A DNA stretch of 64,000 nt, from contig JAJZRG010000012.1 in NCBI GenBank assembly GCA_021802825.1, forward strand, positions 1-64,000. Direction: 5' to 3'. The position numbers and the translations under genes are program-made. Positions 27,133 through 36,506 of this stretch are shown in pieces. Each line of letters starts with the position of its first letter. Position 1 is the first letter of the stretch. The notes beneath the pieces were generated by a model. That model searched no databases. It was not told where the DNA came from and saw nothing but the letters and a program-made list of their open reading frames with translations. This DNA is from Chloroflexota bacterium (GTDB lineage Bacteria > Chloroflexota > Limnocylindria > Limnocylindrales > CSP1-4).

Positions 27133-27158
27133 AGACCGCAGCGGAGAGGAGCAGCGGC

Positions 27159-27548
27159 ATGCGCGTCGCGAAAGACGATGTCGAGGTCAGGATGGCGATT
27201 CCCGGTGCCGTGATCCGTCAGCGACGCGGTTTTGGCGACGCGGGCGCATTCGGCACGATCAGCGGGGAGTACTTCACCCTCGCGGCGGGCGTCGACACGA
27301 CACCCCTTTTCCAGGGACTGGAAGGCGATCTCTGCCAGTGCCCCCACTGGGGCTTCGTCTTGAGCGGGCAGCTGACGACGACCGATGCGGGCGGCGCGCG
27401 TGAGACGGTCGGAGCGCATGACCTCTTCTACTGGCCGTCCGGGCACAACGTGAAGGTCGACGCTGACGCGGAGATCGTGATGTTCAGCCCCCAGCGCGAG
27501 CACAGCCACGTCATCGAGCACATGATCGGGAAGGTGAGTGCCGGTTGA
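27159..27548 (+). CDS. Cupin-domain protein
   Basis: This small cytoplasmic protein (129 residues) has a cupin-type beta-barrel pattern. HWGFVLSGQL near residues 62-71 is the first cupin motif, and YWPSGHNVKV near 97-106 belongs to the second. Such proteins bind small ligands or metal. It is the first gene of an operon with a TetR repressor, behind a perfect operator, so it is probably induced by the compound the repressor senses. The substrate is unknown. ATG 27159 is preceded by GAGAGGAG about 9 bp upstream. Confidence 0.7.
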   Translation: MRVAKDDVEVRMAIPGAVIRQRRGFGDAGAFGTISGEYFTLAAGVDTTPLFQGLEGDLCQCPHWGFVLSGQLTTTDAGGARETVGAHDLFYWPSGHNVKVDADAEIVMFSPQREHSHVIEHMIGKVSAG

Positions 27549-27558
27549 TGTGCCCGCG

Positions 27559-28155
27559 ATGAGCGCGACCGCGGAGCCGATGCACTCGACGAAGCAGCGC
27601 CTGCTCGACGCGGGCTTGCCGATGCTCCTGGAGCATGGCTACAACGATCTGGGCATTCAGGCGCTGCTCGCCGCCACGGGTATCCCGAAGGGCTCCTTTT
27701 ACCACCATTTCGCGGACAAGGAGGACTTCGCGCTCCTGGTCGTCGAGCAGTACATGTACGCGGTGCATGCCGGGCTCGATGCCTGCCTGGGGGACACGAG
27801 CCGTCCTCCGCTCGAGCGAGTGCGCTGCTTCTTCGAGACGACACAGCAGCACTACCGGCGAGAGGGATACATGGGCTGCCTGTTGGGTGGGCTGGGACAG
27901 GAGCTGTCAGGCGTGAGCGAGCGGTTCCGGCGCACGATCGAGGACTGCTTCTCCGGCATCGCCGAGCGGATCGCCGTCGGTCTGGAGGAGGCCCGGCAGC
28001 GAGGCGACATCGCAGCGGACTCCGATGCTCGGCAGCTGGCGAACCTGCTGGTCGACTGCTGGGAGGGCGCGGCGCTCCGCAGCCGGCTGCGGCGCGATCC
28101 CGCTCCGCTGGACGCGATGCTCGACTTCTACTTCCGTTCGGCGGTCGTTCGCTGA
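27559..28155 (+). CDS. TetR-family transcriptional repressor
   Basis: This 198-residue repressor has an N-terminal helix-turn-helix (KQRLLDAGLPMLLEHGYNDLGIQALLAATGIPKGSFYHHF), typical of the AcuR/NemR-like branch. The C-terminal ligand-binding domain contains YMGCLLGGLGQEL. ATG 27559 lies 10 bp after the cupin stop. An in-frame GTG at 27538 would overlap the cupin gene and cannot be excluded. It most likely binds the 30-bp palindrome upstream of the cupin gene and controls its own operon. The inducer is unknown; NemR-type relatives sense electrophiles. Confidence 0.9.
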   Translation: MSATAEPMHSTKQRLLDAGLPMLLEHGYNDLGIQALLAATGIPKGSFYHHFADKEDFALLVVEQYMYAVHAGLDACLGDTSRPPLERVRCFFETTQQHYRREGYMGCLLGGLGQELSGVSERFRRTIEDCFSGIAERIAVGLEEARQRGDIAADSDARQLANLLVDCWEGAALRSRLRRDPAPLDAMLDFYFRSAVVR

Positions 28156-28581
28156 GCCGCGGGTCAAGCCGCTGTGGGGGGCTGGCCCAGGATCCCCCGC
28201 ACCTCGAGACGAGGAGAACGAATCGTTGACCTGCGGCGACCCGCGCCCGAGGTGTTCGGTTTCGCCGACGTGGTGAGCGTCCAGATCGCCTGGTAATCAC
28301 TCGGTCCGTCATGCGGCCGGCGGGCGTGGTGACCACTGGGGACGGCGGACGTCTGGCCGGCCGAACGGCGGATCCCGTGCCGAAACCCGGCCCGACGCGC
28401 AGCAGACCCGCAGCGCCTCGCGGGTCCAGTCGCCGGTCGCGGCGTCCTCCACCGTCTCGGCCACGAACGACGGCGAGCCCGCCGGACCTCCAAGTCAGCC
28501 GAAACCGCTCGGCGTCGGCCGAAACCGCTCGGCGTCGGCTGACGTATCCGCGGCATCGACGTTCCGCATGGAGGACATCCC
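28156..28581. other. Gap with gene remnant and short tandem repeat
   Basis: Near 28215-28296 an open stretch ends in VFGFADVVSVQIAW and a stop codon. It looks like the tail of a lost gene. At 28498-28540 a 20-bp unit, GAAACCGCTCGGCGTCGGC plus one base, occurs twice in tandem. No intact gene is seen. Confidence 0.4.
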
Positions 28582-28827
28582 ATGAAGCGACTCGCGCTCC
28601 TCGCCGGGCTTGTCTCGGCGCTGGCCCTGCCGGCACCGGTCGGCGCGTTCCATCACGTCTTCCTGCCCGATCCGGCGCTCGACTGCGCGAACCCGGCTCC
28701 GATCGCCGGGAACAACCCGGCCGCAGCCGCTGCGATCCGGGACCGGAACCCCGTTTTCAACCCCGGTGTCGCGATGCCGCCGAGCGGCCGCGAGAACGCG
28801 CCCGACGATATGGCGCACTGCGGCTAG
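28582..28827 (+). CDS. Small secreted protein
   Basis: This 81-residue exported protein begins with the signal peptide MKRLALLAGLVSALALPAPVGA. The mature part of about 58 residues has two Cys (one near the start of the mature chain, one penultimate) that could form a disulfide. ATG 28582 has GGAGG 7 bp upstream. No family is recognised. It stands alone between a relic region and a decayed regulator fragment. Confidence 0.6.
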   Translation: MKRLALLAGLVSALALPAPVGAFHHVFLPDPALDCANPAPIAGNNPAAAAAIRDRNPVFNPGVAMPPSGRENAPDDMAHCG

Positions 28828-28896
28828 GGTCGCAGCCGGGCTCCCGAGCGAACAGCGCATGGTGGGTGGACGCTCGTCGGACAGGTAGTGCCGGCT

Positions 28897-29124
28897 TCAC
28901 GCCGGCACGTCCCTTGGTCTTCTCTGTTCGTCAGCGCCCGTAACGCCCGGCTCACGGAGCCGGTAACCGAGGCCGAGGGTTGTCTCGATCCGCGAAGCCT
29001 GGTCACCCAGCTTCTTCCTGAGCGACCGGACCTTCGCCTCGATGACGATGCCCCCACCGGCACCGTAGCCCGAGGCCTGTCGGAGCATGTCAAACCGGGG
29101 AACGACCGGCCGCCTGATGCTCAC
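28897..29124 (-). pseudogene. Fragment of OmpR-family response regulator (winged-helix end)
   Basis: The 75-residue frame contains KVRSLRKKLGDQASRIETTLGLGYRLREP. This is the hallmark end of an OmpR/PhoB-type DNA-binding domain, preceded by FDMLRQASGYGAGGGIV. The receiver domain and the first helices of the winged helix are missing, and the join between FDMLR and SGYG looks like an internal deletion. It is best read as a relic and not a functional regulator. Confidence 0.65.
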
Positions 29125-29252
29125 GAGGCTAGCTGATCACTTCGAACTCGAACTTGGTCAGATCGATCCGGAACAGCAGCGCAGGTGCGACCCGATCAGC
29201 ACCCCCGTGTCTGCCCCATCGAAATCGTCGGCGTTTCAGGGCCGCTCTGGCA

Positions 29253-32039
29253 TCAGCGGCGGGCTTGGCGAGCGCCCGCGAGGTCCGGAGGGAGCGCGGC
29301 GATCGTCGCGCCCAGCTCGGCCCGCGAGTGGATGCCCAGCTTGCCGTAGACCCGCTCGAGTACGCTCTCGACGCTCTTGGGGGCGAGGAACGCCCGCGCG
29401 GCGACCTCCCGGTTGGTGAGGCCGGAGGCAGCGAGCTCGGCGACGCGCCGCTCGGTCTCGGACAGGTGGTCGGGAGTGGATGCCGGGTGGCCCACGCGAC
29501 CGAGTTCGGCGCGGGCTCGCGTGGCCCAGAGCTGCGCACCGAGTCCCTCGAAGATCTCGAGGCTCGCCTTGAATGCCTCTCGAGCTGCACCCTTCTGACG
29601 CGCGCGCCGGAGGAGCTCCCCGCGGATCAGCAGCGTCCGGCCGCGCTCCAGGGGGATCGGCAAGGAGTCGCTCGCCTCGAGGGCCTCGTCGATCGCATCG
29701 AGTGCGACGTTGAGCCGTCGGCGCGCTGCCTCAACTAGCGCACGAGAACGGGCGGCGAGGGCCCGGTTCCACTGCCGGTGGGCGATCAGGCGGGGATTCT
29801 GGATCGCCGCCGTGAGCCGTTCGGCTCGCTCGATCTCGCCGATCTCGAGGAGTGCCTCGATGGCGTCGGGCACGAAGAAGCCCGTCGCGAAATCGACGCG
29901 TCCGACCGCTTCGACCGGGCCGAGGAGGGATTCGAGAACCCGTGCCGCCTCGACCGGGGCTCCGCGGGACAGGGCAAGTGTGCCGAGCGCGGCCATCGAC
30001 CACTGCGCCCCCACGAGCCAGCCGGTCCGCTCCGCCAGCTGCAGCCCCTCACGCGCGTCGGCTTCGGCCTCCGGCCGGCCTTGCTGTGCGCCGACGAGCG
30101 CTCGCATCGCGAGGGCAAAGCCCCGCATCGTCTGTGCAGCCGACAGCTCCGCTGCCTCGAGGGCCTCATTGACGCTATGGCGGGCGCGGGCCAGCTCGCC
30201 GGCCAAGACGTCCACCCAGGCCAGATTCACGAGCACAAACGGAAGGTCGCTGTCCTCGCCTCGATCCCGCATCAGGTCACGCAGCGAGAGGAGCATTCGC
30301 CGGGCGTCGGCAAGGTCGGCCGTGTAGAGGTGGAGCAGCGCCGCGATGAGGGTCGGCCTGAACCACAGAGCGCCTTGACGATCGATGTCCTCGAGACGCA
30401 ACGCGCGATCGAGGGCGACACCATCGAGCACGCCTGTCGCGAGAAAGTGCGCCATCGTCCGCACGGCCAGGGCTTCCGCGAGAAAGGGCTCGTCGCCGCA
30501 GGCCTCGCCGAACTCCGTGGCCCTGGTGGCGTGCCGCTCGGCTGCTGCGAAGTCGCCGCGCCCGATCTGCACGAAGGCCACATCCAGAAGCAGTGGAGCC
30601 TCGGTCCCGCCGTCCTGGACGCAGGCCAGGGCTTCCTCGAATGACCGGCTCGCGTCCGAGTAACTGTCCTGGAGCCTCGCCTCGCCCAGCAACCGGAGGG
30701 CGCGCGCCCGAAGCGTCGCCGGCGGCGGGGTCGCGAGCACGCGCTGGGCAAGCTCGATGGCGCGCTCCCGATCCCCGGCATGGAGGCAGTGATCGGCGGC
30801 GCGCAACCAGCGCTCCCGCCGGACCGCCGGATCGTCCGGGAGTGTCCGGTCAGCCGCCTGCTGCTCGAGCTCCGCCGCAACCTCGGGTGCCCCCCGCCTG
30901 CGCGCCTCCTCGGCCGCCTCGTGCAGGACCGCCGCGACAACGGCGTCGGGCTCGGCCGACGCTCGGGTGAGATGACGAGCGCGCTCCATCACGTCCGGGG
31001 CGGTCTCGGCGAGCCTCGCATGGAGCCGTCGTCGTCGGGCCGGCGACGCCTGGGCGTAGGCCGCGGCGGCGAAAAGGGGATGGGTGAACTCGACGAGCCC
31101 CCCGCGCTCGATGACCACCCCGGCCGCCAAGGCGGGCTCGAGAGCGTCGAGATCGATGGCCTGGCTCGCTGCGCGGCCGCTCGCCGCGACGGTCAGCAGC
31201 GCGTCGTGGGTCGCTTCCGGCAGGGCCGAGATCTTGTCCGCGACCAGCGCGGCCAGGCTGTGCGGCAGCGGGAGCGGCTGGCCTGATGGCGGCACGCCCT
31301 CCCGTTCGAGCGCGCGGGCGATCTCGAGGGCGAACATCGGATTGCCGCGGGACGCCGAGTCGACCTTGAGCAGCATGGGGCGACTGAGAGTCAGGCCGAC
31401 CTGGTCGACGATGATCCCGAACAGCGCGGCCATGCTGAGCGGCCCCAGGCGAATGCGGGTCACTCGACCGTCAGGCGCTGCCCGCACGAAGGCCGGCGGA
31501 TCAGACTCCGGTCGCGAAGACACCACCATCCCGATCGGCATCCCGTCCACTCGCCGGGCCGCGAACTCCAGGACGCGGATCGATGCCGAGTCCAGCCACT
31601 GCGCATCGTCGACCGCAACGACGACCGCGGCGCGGCCGCCCAGGATCCCGAGGAGCGTCAGGAAACCAGTTGCAACCGCCCGCTGGTCAGGGGCGCCGCC
31701 GTCATGCTGGGCCCGCAACAGGGCCGCATCGAGGGCCCTGCGTTGCGGGCTGGGAAGGCGGGCCGTCAGTTCGTCGTAGGCCCCGCCGAGGAGGTCCGTC
31801 AGGCCGGCGTACGGGAGCGCCGCGTCGGAGGCCGTGGGTCGGGTCTGCAGCACACTGAGACCCCGCGCTGCGGCGAGCTCGAGGACGTTGTGCCAGTACG
31901 TGGTCTTGCCGATCCCCGCCTCACCCTCGATGTGGAGGGTGGCGTGGCTGTCCTGCAGGCCGTCGAGGAAGCTCGACGCGACGCCCAGCTCTCGATCTCT
32001 GCCGACGATGCGATAGGACGCCGCAGTCCGGGACCGCAT
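29253..32039 (-). CDS. LuxR-family ATPase (LAL) transcriptional regulator 1
   Basis: This large regulator of 928 residues has an N-terminal ATPase: Walker A GEAGIGKT at 39-46 and Walker B AVVVAVDDAQWLD near 138-150. A long helical TPR-like sensor region covers about 380-850. The C-terminal LuxR helix-turn-helix starts at LSETERRVAELAASGLTNREV near 858. LAL proteins bind a ligand and ATP and then activate a few target promoters. It is divergent from the DUF4242 gene at 32146, with a 106-bp intergenic region holding the palindrome at 32094-32111, the likely target. The start is ATG at 32039. Confidence 0.93.
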   Translation of the reverse strand: MRSRTAASYRIVGRDRELGVASSFLDGLQDSHATLHIEGEAGIGKTTYWHNVLELAAARGLSVLQTRPTASDAALPYAGLTDLLGGAYDELTARLPSPQRRALDAALLRAQHDGGAPDQRAVATGFLTLLGILGGRAAVVVAVDDAQWLDSASIRVLEFAARRVDGMPIGMVVSSRPESDPPAFVRAAPDGRVTRIRLGPLSMAALFGIIVDQVGLTLSRPMLLKVDSASRGNPMFALEIARALEREGVPPSGQPLPLPHSLAALVADKISALPEATHDALLTVAASGRAASQAIDLDALEPALAAGVVIERGGLVEFTHPLFAAAAYAQASPARRRRLHARLAETAPDVMERARHLTRASAEPDAVVAAVLHEAAEEARRRGAPEVAAELEQQAADRTLPDDPAVRRERWLRAADHCLHAGDRERAIELAQRVLATPPPATLRARALRLLGEARLQDSYSDASRSFEEALACVQDGGTEAPLLLDVAFVQIGRGDFAAAERHATRATEFGEACGDEPFLAEALAVRTMAHFLATGVLDGVALDRALRLEDIDRQGALWFRPTLIAALLHLYTADLADARRMLLSLRDLMRDRGEDSDLPFVLVNLAWVDVLAGELARARHSVNEALEAAELSAAQTMRGFALAMRALVGAQQGRPEAEADAREGLQLAERTGWLVGAQWSMAALGTLALSRGAPVEAARVLESLLGPVEAVGRVDFATGFFVPDAIEALLEIGEIERAERLTAAIQNPRLIAHRQWNRALAARSRALVEAARRRLNVALDAIDEALEASDSLPIPLERGRTLLIRGELLRRARQKGAAREAFKASLEIFEGLGAQLWATRARAELGRVGHPASTPDHLSETERRVAELAASGLTNREVAARAFLAPKSVESVLERVYGKLGIHSRAELGATIAALPPDLAGARQARR

Positions 32040-32093
32040 GGCCGCGCGCTTTCCTCTCTCCAGGACGCCCGACGGCGAGTCTACATCCGCACG

Positions 32094-32111
32094 AACCGGG
32101 AATCACCGGTT
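32094..32111. promoter_or_regulatory. Palindrome between LAL regulator 1 and DUF4242 gene
   Basis: AACCGG-GAATCA-CCGGTT is a perfect 6-bp-arm repeat in the divergent intergenic region, 35 bp before the DUF4242 start. It is a candidate binding site for LAL regulator 1. Confidence 0.45.
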
Positions 32112-32145
32112 TCCCTGACGACGCTCCGGCGTCCACCGTTCGACC

Positions 32146-32490
32146 ATGGGGACTGCGACGAGGGTCCGGAAGCGCCGGTCGGCCCGCACCTATCTCGTTG
32201 AGCGTTACTGGCCCGGCGTGTCGCGCGGCGATCTGATCGAGCGGCTCACCCGCGCAGTGGAGTGCGCCCAGGAAATGCGTGCCCAGGGCGCGCAGATCCG
32301 ATACGTCGAGACGATGCTCATCCCCTCTCAGGACACGGTCCTGTGCCTGTTCGAGGCCGATGGTCCGGATCGCGTGGCCAGGCTCAACCGAGTGGCCGAC
32401 CTGCCGTTCGACCGAATCAGCCGAGTCGACCAGCTCGGGCTGAAGGACGCCGAGGGATCAGGGCACGACACCGAGCGCACAGCGCCATGA
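32146..32490 (+). CDS. DUF4242-family protein 1
   Basis: This 114-residue small ferredoxin-like-fold protein matches the DUF4242 pattern: YLVERYWPGVSRGDLIERLTRA, then IRYVETMLIPSQDTVLCLFEADG, with a final conserved DRISRVDQL. A streptomycete member of the family binds nickel, but the general role is unknown. It is the first gene of an operon with two secreted proteins; its stop overlaps the next start (ATGA). It faces LAL regulator 1 across a shared promoter region. Confidence 0.75.
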   Translation: MGTATRVRKRRSARTYLVERYWPGVSRGDLIERLTRAVECAQEMRAQGAQIRYVETMLIPSQDTVLCLFEADGPDRVARLNRVADLPFDRISRVDQLGLKDAEGSGHDTERTAP

Positions 32491-35400
32491 GGTCACTGGG
32501 CAGGAACGCCAACACGAACCCTCGCCGCCTCGTCGTCGTCGGCCTCGTCGCGGTGGTCGTGGCAGCCATCGTGGCCGTTCAGGCCATCCAGCAGCCGACG
32601 GCGACCCCGACGCGCCCGGCCGACGCAGCGATCACCCCGCCCGTTCAGCCCCTGATCGCGAGCGTCGCCTACGTTCGGAGCAGCGGAGCCGACGGCCGGG
32701 TGTTGGCGGGCCGGCCGGTGACGGTCAGCGCCCACGCGCTGGGCGAGTCGGGCGTGGCGGCGCTCGAGCTGTGGGACGGCACCGAGCGGCTGGCCGCTCA
32801 GGGGGCCGGTTCTGCCCCGCCACGGCCCGCCTCATACGCCCGCTGGCAATGGACCCCTGCTGAGCCGGGGCTGCACACGCTGTTCGTGCGCGCCATCGAC
32901 CTGCGCGGGGGCGTGGTCCAGTCAAACGTGGTCCGGGTGCAGGTCGCACCCTCGCCGGCAGGCAGCTCAACGCGCGCGATGTGGGCGCTGGCCGGAAGCT
33001 CGACGCGCCTGATAGGCGGTGCGCTCGGGATCGCCAGCCGGGGCCGGCGGCTCGACCTCACGGCCACCTCGGCGACCCGCTATGCGATCGCGACGCCAAC
33101 GCTCCAGGCGACCCTGGAAGGCTGCGAGCTCCAGCTCAAGGTTGCCGCAATGCCCGCGCAGGCCACCGGTGTCCAGCTCGTGGGCCTGGCGCCGGCCGGA
33201 TCGGCCTTCACCCCACTCGTGGCGCTCGCCGCCGAGGCCTCAGCGACGACCCAGACCATCGACTTGGCCGCCGCCGGCTCCTTCCTGTTCGCCGCCTCCG
33301 CCTTCGACGCTTCGGTTGTTGCCTACAGTCAGCCGGTCGAGGTCCTTGCACCGGCCCGCTGCGAGGGTGGCGGCTGGAGCGGTGGCCTGTCGCTCGTCGC
33401 CGGGAAGCTGCTCGGTGGCCAGGCGGTCGACAAGGCCTACCTCTACCTGACCCAGGGCAGTGGTGCGGCGGTGCGCGTCCCAGCCGGGCAGAGCGAGTTC
33501 GTCGAGACGGACGGCAGCGGTGCGCTGGACTTCGGCCCAGTGCTCCCGGCGCTCGACGGGTCGCCTCTCGCCATCGAGGCATGGGGCTGGAAGGGAGACC
33601 AGCTCGTCAACCTCGGCAGCGGCTCGTTCACCCCCGCTCCCACGCCGTCGTCAGGCGCCAATGGCGCATCGAGTGGCGGCGCGACGATGACCTTCGGCGG
33701 CGGGCTCGAGAAGGTGGCCGGCACGCTCACGACGCTCAGGGTCATCAACAGAGTTCTGTCCAACGATGCGTCGGCACCGGCCGGCGTCGACTGCGTCGGT
33801 CCCAGCGAATTCTGCTACTACGAGGAAGCCGCCAGCTCCGGGACCATCGAGCGGCCGGCCGATGGCACCACCAAGCCGCTCCTCAAGAGGTTCCGGTGGA
33901 CGACCGTGCTGGCGAATGTCAATCAATTCGTGTGGCAGATCCTGCCCTATCCGCCTCCGAAGTCGGCCGATCTGACCCCCCCGTTCGTGGTCGACCAGGG
34001 GGTCGTCGTCGTGACCCCCGGCGAGCCCGAGGGTGAGTTCAGCATCGACTTCAACAAGTACTTCCTGCACACCACCCCGACGCTCTCTCTGGGCCTTTCG
34101 ACCACCCAGTCGTCTGGCGGACAGCTACAGCTGTTCGGCAATCTCGGCGGGTCGTCAAGCTCAACCGCCACGCCCGCGCCGAGCAAGAGCAGCACGATCG
34201 GCCAGTTCGCGTACGCCAGTCTCGACGCGCTGCAGCTCGCGGCGTTCGGCGACAAGTTCTACGTCCGGCTCGTGCCGATCGAGTTCAACTCCGCGTCGCC
34301 GCCCTCGAACGCCGTCACGCTCGATGTCGTCGAGCCGGCCGTAGCGATCGAGGTCATCGACCCGCACGCCGGCGAGGGCTGGAACCAGAACGCCTACACG
34401 GTCCAGTGGACGTTCGAACCGCCGGTCGGGCCGGATCCGGCGTACGCGCGCTGTGCCCTCGTGACCTCGGTTGATTTCGGCGTCGTCGGGCCGACCGCAG
34501 CGCTATACGAGGCGTATCGCCAGTCCGGCAAGCCCCTGTGCTACGAGCCGCCCAGCGACGACGGCTGGAGCGTATGGGACGCCTTCGACGCGTTCGTCGA
34601 GTTCGTGAGCGATGTCTGGGATTACGTCGCCGACGCCGCCGACTGGGTCAAGCAGCAGGTCGTCGCCGTCGTCCTCACCGCTGTTCCATGCAAGGAGATC
34701 GCCAGCGAGGAGGTCTGCAAGGGGATCGCCAACACGGCGCTCAACGCAGCTCTGATCTCGGTCGGCGTCCCGCCGACCCTGCCCGACTTCGACACCGTCG
34801 TCGCGGGCCTGAAGGGCGACCTCGAGACATTCATCGTCCAATCGGCGCAGTCCATACCCGGGGTGGCCGAGGCCTGCGGCCTGGCCGAGGCCGGCAATGC
34901 CGTGTCGAGCAAGGTCGAGACCTGCGAGGAGCTGGCCGGCGTCGCGATCGACGAGATCATCAGCCAGGTCAAGCAGGCTCGCAGCGACGCGGCGGGCCAG
35001 GCCTCGGGCTGGGCCGCGCCGGGCGTCACCTTCGAACCCGACCCCCGGGGCATCTGGCACCCGCCGGCCTTCAACCTCACCATCACCCGCACGAGCGACC
35101 CGGTCCTGCCCAAGACGTGCTCGCTCTGGACCTCGATGAAGTCGACCAAGAAGGGCTGGACGTTCCCGGAGCTCTGGAACGGCTACCCCAAGAACGTGAC
35201 GAGTGACGTCTCGGGTGTTCCGCTCACCGGGGCCGGCATGATCATCCCGCCGATGGCGCCGGGCAAGTCCATCACCCGCAAGCTGTGGCTCAGCCAGCCG
35301 ACGATCTGGTTCGAGTCGCAGCGCTCGGAGTGGTACTGGAAGTACTACCAGGCGCTCAACACGGACCTCGCCCAGTTCAGTCGCGCGTGGGTCCTCCTGA

Positions 35401-35501
35401 CCGGCGGCTCGGAGCTGACGTTCGGCGTGGGCAGCAACTGTGCCAAGGCTTCGGAGCAGGGCCCAGTGGTCCTGGCGAAGAGCGCATATGACAGCAACTG
35501 A
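32487..35501 (+). CDS. Large secreted or membrane-anchored surface protein
   Basis: This 1004-residue exported protein has a signal anchor (RRLVVVGLVAVVVAAIVAV, residues 13-31). Ig-like or beta-sandwich segments follow in the first half (VTVSAHALGESGVAALELWDG). A low-complexity linker lies near 370-400. The later region has several Cys pairs (CVGPSEFCYYEEAA, CKEIASEEVCKG, CGLAEAG) that suggest disulfides. ATG 32487 overlaps the DUF4242 stop by 4 bp; the frame open further upstream belongs to another phase. No enzyme motif is seen. A structural or adhesive role at the cell surface is inferred. Confidence 0.75.
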   Translation: MRSLGRNANTNPRRLVVVGLVAVVVAAIVAVQAIQQPTATPTRPADAAITPPVQPLIASVAYVRSSGADGRVLAGRPVTVSAHALGESGVAALELWDGTERLAAQGAGSAPPRPASYARWQWTPAEPGLHTLFVRAIDLRGGVVQSNVVRVQVAPSPAGSSTRAMWALAGSSTRLIGGALGIASRGRRLDLTATSATRYAIATPTLQATLEGCELQLKVAAMPAQATGVQLVGLAPAGSAFTPLVALAAEASATTQTIDLAAAGSFLFAASAFDASVVAYSQPVEVLAPARCEGGGWSGGLSLVAGKLLGGQAVDKAYLYLTQGSGAAVRVPAGQSEFVETDGSGALDFGPVLPALDGSPLAIEAWGWKGDQLVNLGSGSFTPAPTPSSGANGASSGGATMTFGGGLEKVAGTLTTLRVINRVLSNDASAPAGVDCVGPSEFCYYEEAASSGTIERPADGTTKPLLKRFRWTTVLANVNQFVWQILPYPPPKSADLTPPFVVDQGVVVVTPGEPEGEFSIDFNKYFLHTTPTLSLGLSTTQSSGGQLQLFGNLGGSSSSTATPAPSKSSTIGQFAYASLDALQLAAFGDKFYVRLVPIEFNSASPPSNAVTLDVVEPAVAIEVIDPHAGEGWNQNAYTVQWTFEPPVGPDPAYARCALVTSVDFGVVGPTAALYEAYRQSGKPLCYEPPSDDGWSVWDAFDAFVEFVSDVWDYVADAADWVKQQVVAVVLTAVPCKEIASEEVCKGIANTALNAALISVGVPPTLPDFDTVVAGLKGDLETFIVQSAQSIPGVAEACGLAEAGNAVSSKVETCEELAGVAIDEIISQVKQARSDAAGQASGWAAPGVTFEPDPRGIWHPPAFNLTITRTSDPVLPKTCSLWTSMKSTKKGWTFPELWNGYPKNVTSDVSGVPLTGAGMIIPPMAPGKSITRKLWLSQPTIWFESQRSEWYWKYYQALNTDLAQFSRAWVLLTGGSELTFGVGSNCAKASEQGPVVLAKSAYDSN

Positions 35502-36486
35502 GCGGCACGCGGCAGCTCCACGATCCCGCGTGCTCCGGTGGCTCGCGCCCTGGCTGGCGGCCCCACTGATCCTCGGGATCGCGGGGGCGGGCATGTCCGC
35601 CCCGTCCACGGTCGCCCGGGCCTGGTTCGACGAGCCGCTTCCTGGCGCCCACCTGCCGTTCGGTTCCGTCGAGATCGCGGTTCATGCGACCGCTCCCGGC
35701 GGCCTGGATGCAATCCGCATGTCCGTCGATGGCGCCGTCGTCGAGACGCGACCGGTGGCGGGCAAGCCTCGCCTGGCAACGGCCCGATTCGATTGGCTGC
35801 CGCAGGGGGAGATGGGCTACTGGCTGATCGTGCGTGGCCGGTCGGGCGAGACGTGGGGACTGGCGGCGGCGGTCTTCGTCATCGTCGGGAATCCGATCCC
35901 TGGCGCCGCGTCCGCATCCCCGTCGCCCTCCGCCGCCTCGCCGTCGCCGCTGGCAACGGCCAGTGCCGCGCCGTCCACGGCCACTCCCAGCGCGACGGCA
36001 GTATCGACACCGCGACCGACGCCGACGACCCGGGCGACACCCACGCCGACAGCTCTGGCGACTCCGAAGCCGAAGCCGACGCCGACGCCGGGGTCGACGC
36101 CGACGTCGACTCCCAGCCCAGCACCGACTCCCAGCCCCGCCGCGACGCCCAGCCCGAGTCCAACCCCCTGCCTGCCCCCGGCGCCGTTGCTCATCTCGCC
36201 GCCGGGCGGTGCGCTGCTCGCTGACGACACCCCGACGCTTTCGTGGGCCTACCGGATCGCGCCAACGTGTGACCCGACGCGCTTCCGGGTCCAGGTCTCG
36301 ACGGCCCGCGACCTCTCGTCGCCACTCCTCTCGGCGCAGGTTTCCGGCGGCACGTTCAGCTGGGATGTGCCTGCTTCCCTGGCGCCCTTCGTCACCTATT
36401 TCTGGCGCGTGAACCCGCAGGCGGCCGATGGGAGATACGGCCCGTCGTCCGATGTGTGGAGCTTCTGCGTCCGGGCCTGCCCGTGA
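35488..36486 (+). CDS. Secreted protein with Pro/Thr-rich linker and Ig-like domains
   Basis: This 332-residue protein overlaps the preceding gene by 14 bp. A signal segment (WLAPWLAAPLILGIAGAGMSA) is followed by an Ig-like domain (about 45-135). A long Pro/Thr/Ser-rich linker covers about 145-230, made of repeated TPTP and TPSP units. The C-terminal beta domain has CDPTRFRVQVS and FVTYFWRVNP, similar to fibronectin III-like wall proteins. The linker suggests a stalk spanning the cell envelope. It is co-transcribed with the large surface protein upstream. Confidence 0.75.
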   Translation: MTATERHAAAPRSRVLRWLAPWLAAPLILGIAGAGMSAPSTVARAWFDEPLPGAHLPFGSVEIAVHATAPGGLDAIRMSVDGAVVETRPVAGKPRLATARFDWLPQGEMGYWLIVRGRSGETWGLAAAVFVIVGNPIPGAASASPSPSAASPSPLATASAAPSTATPSATAVSTPRPTPTTRATPTPTALATPKPKPTPTPGSTPTSTPSPAPTPSPAATPSPSPTPCLPPAPLLISPPGGALLADDTPTLSWAYRIAPTCDPTRFRVQVSTARDLSSPLLSAQVSGGTFSWDVPASLAPFVTYFWRVNPQAADGRYGPSSDVWSFCVRACP

Positions 36487-36506
36487 GCAGACAACGGAGG
36501 TGACCC

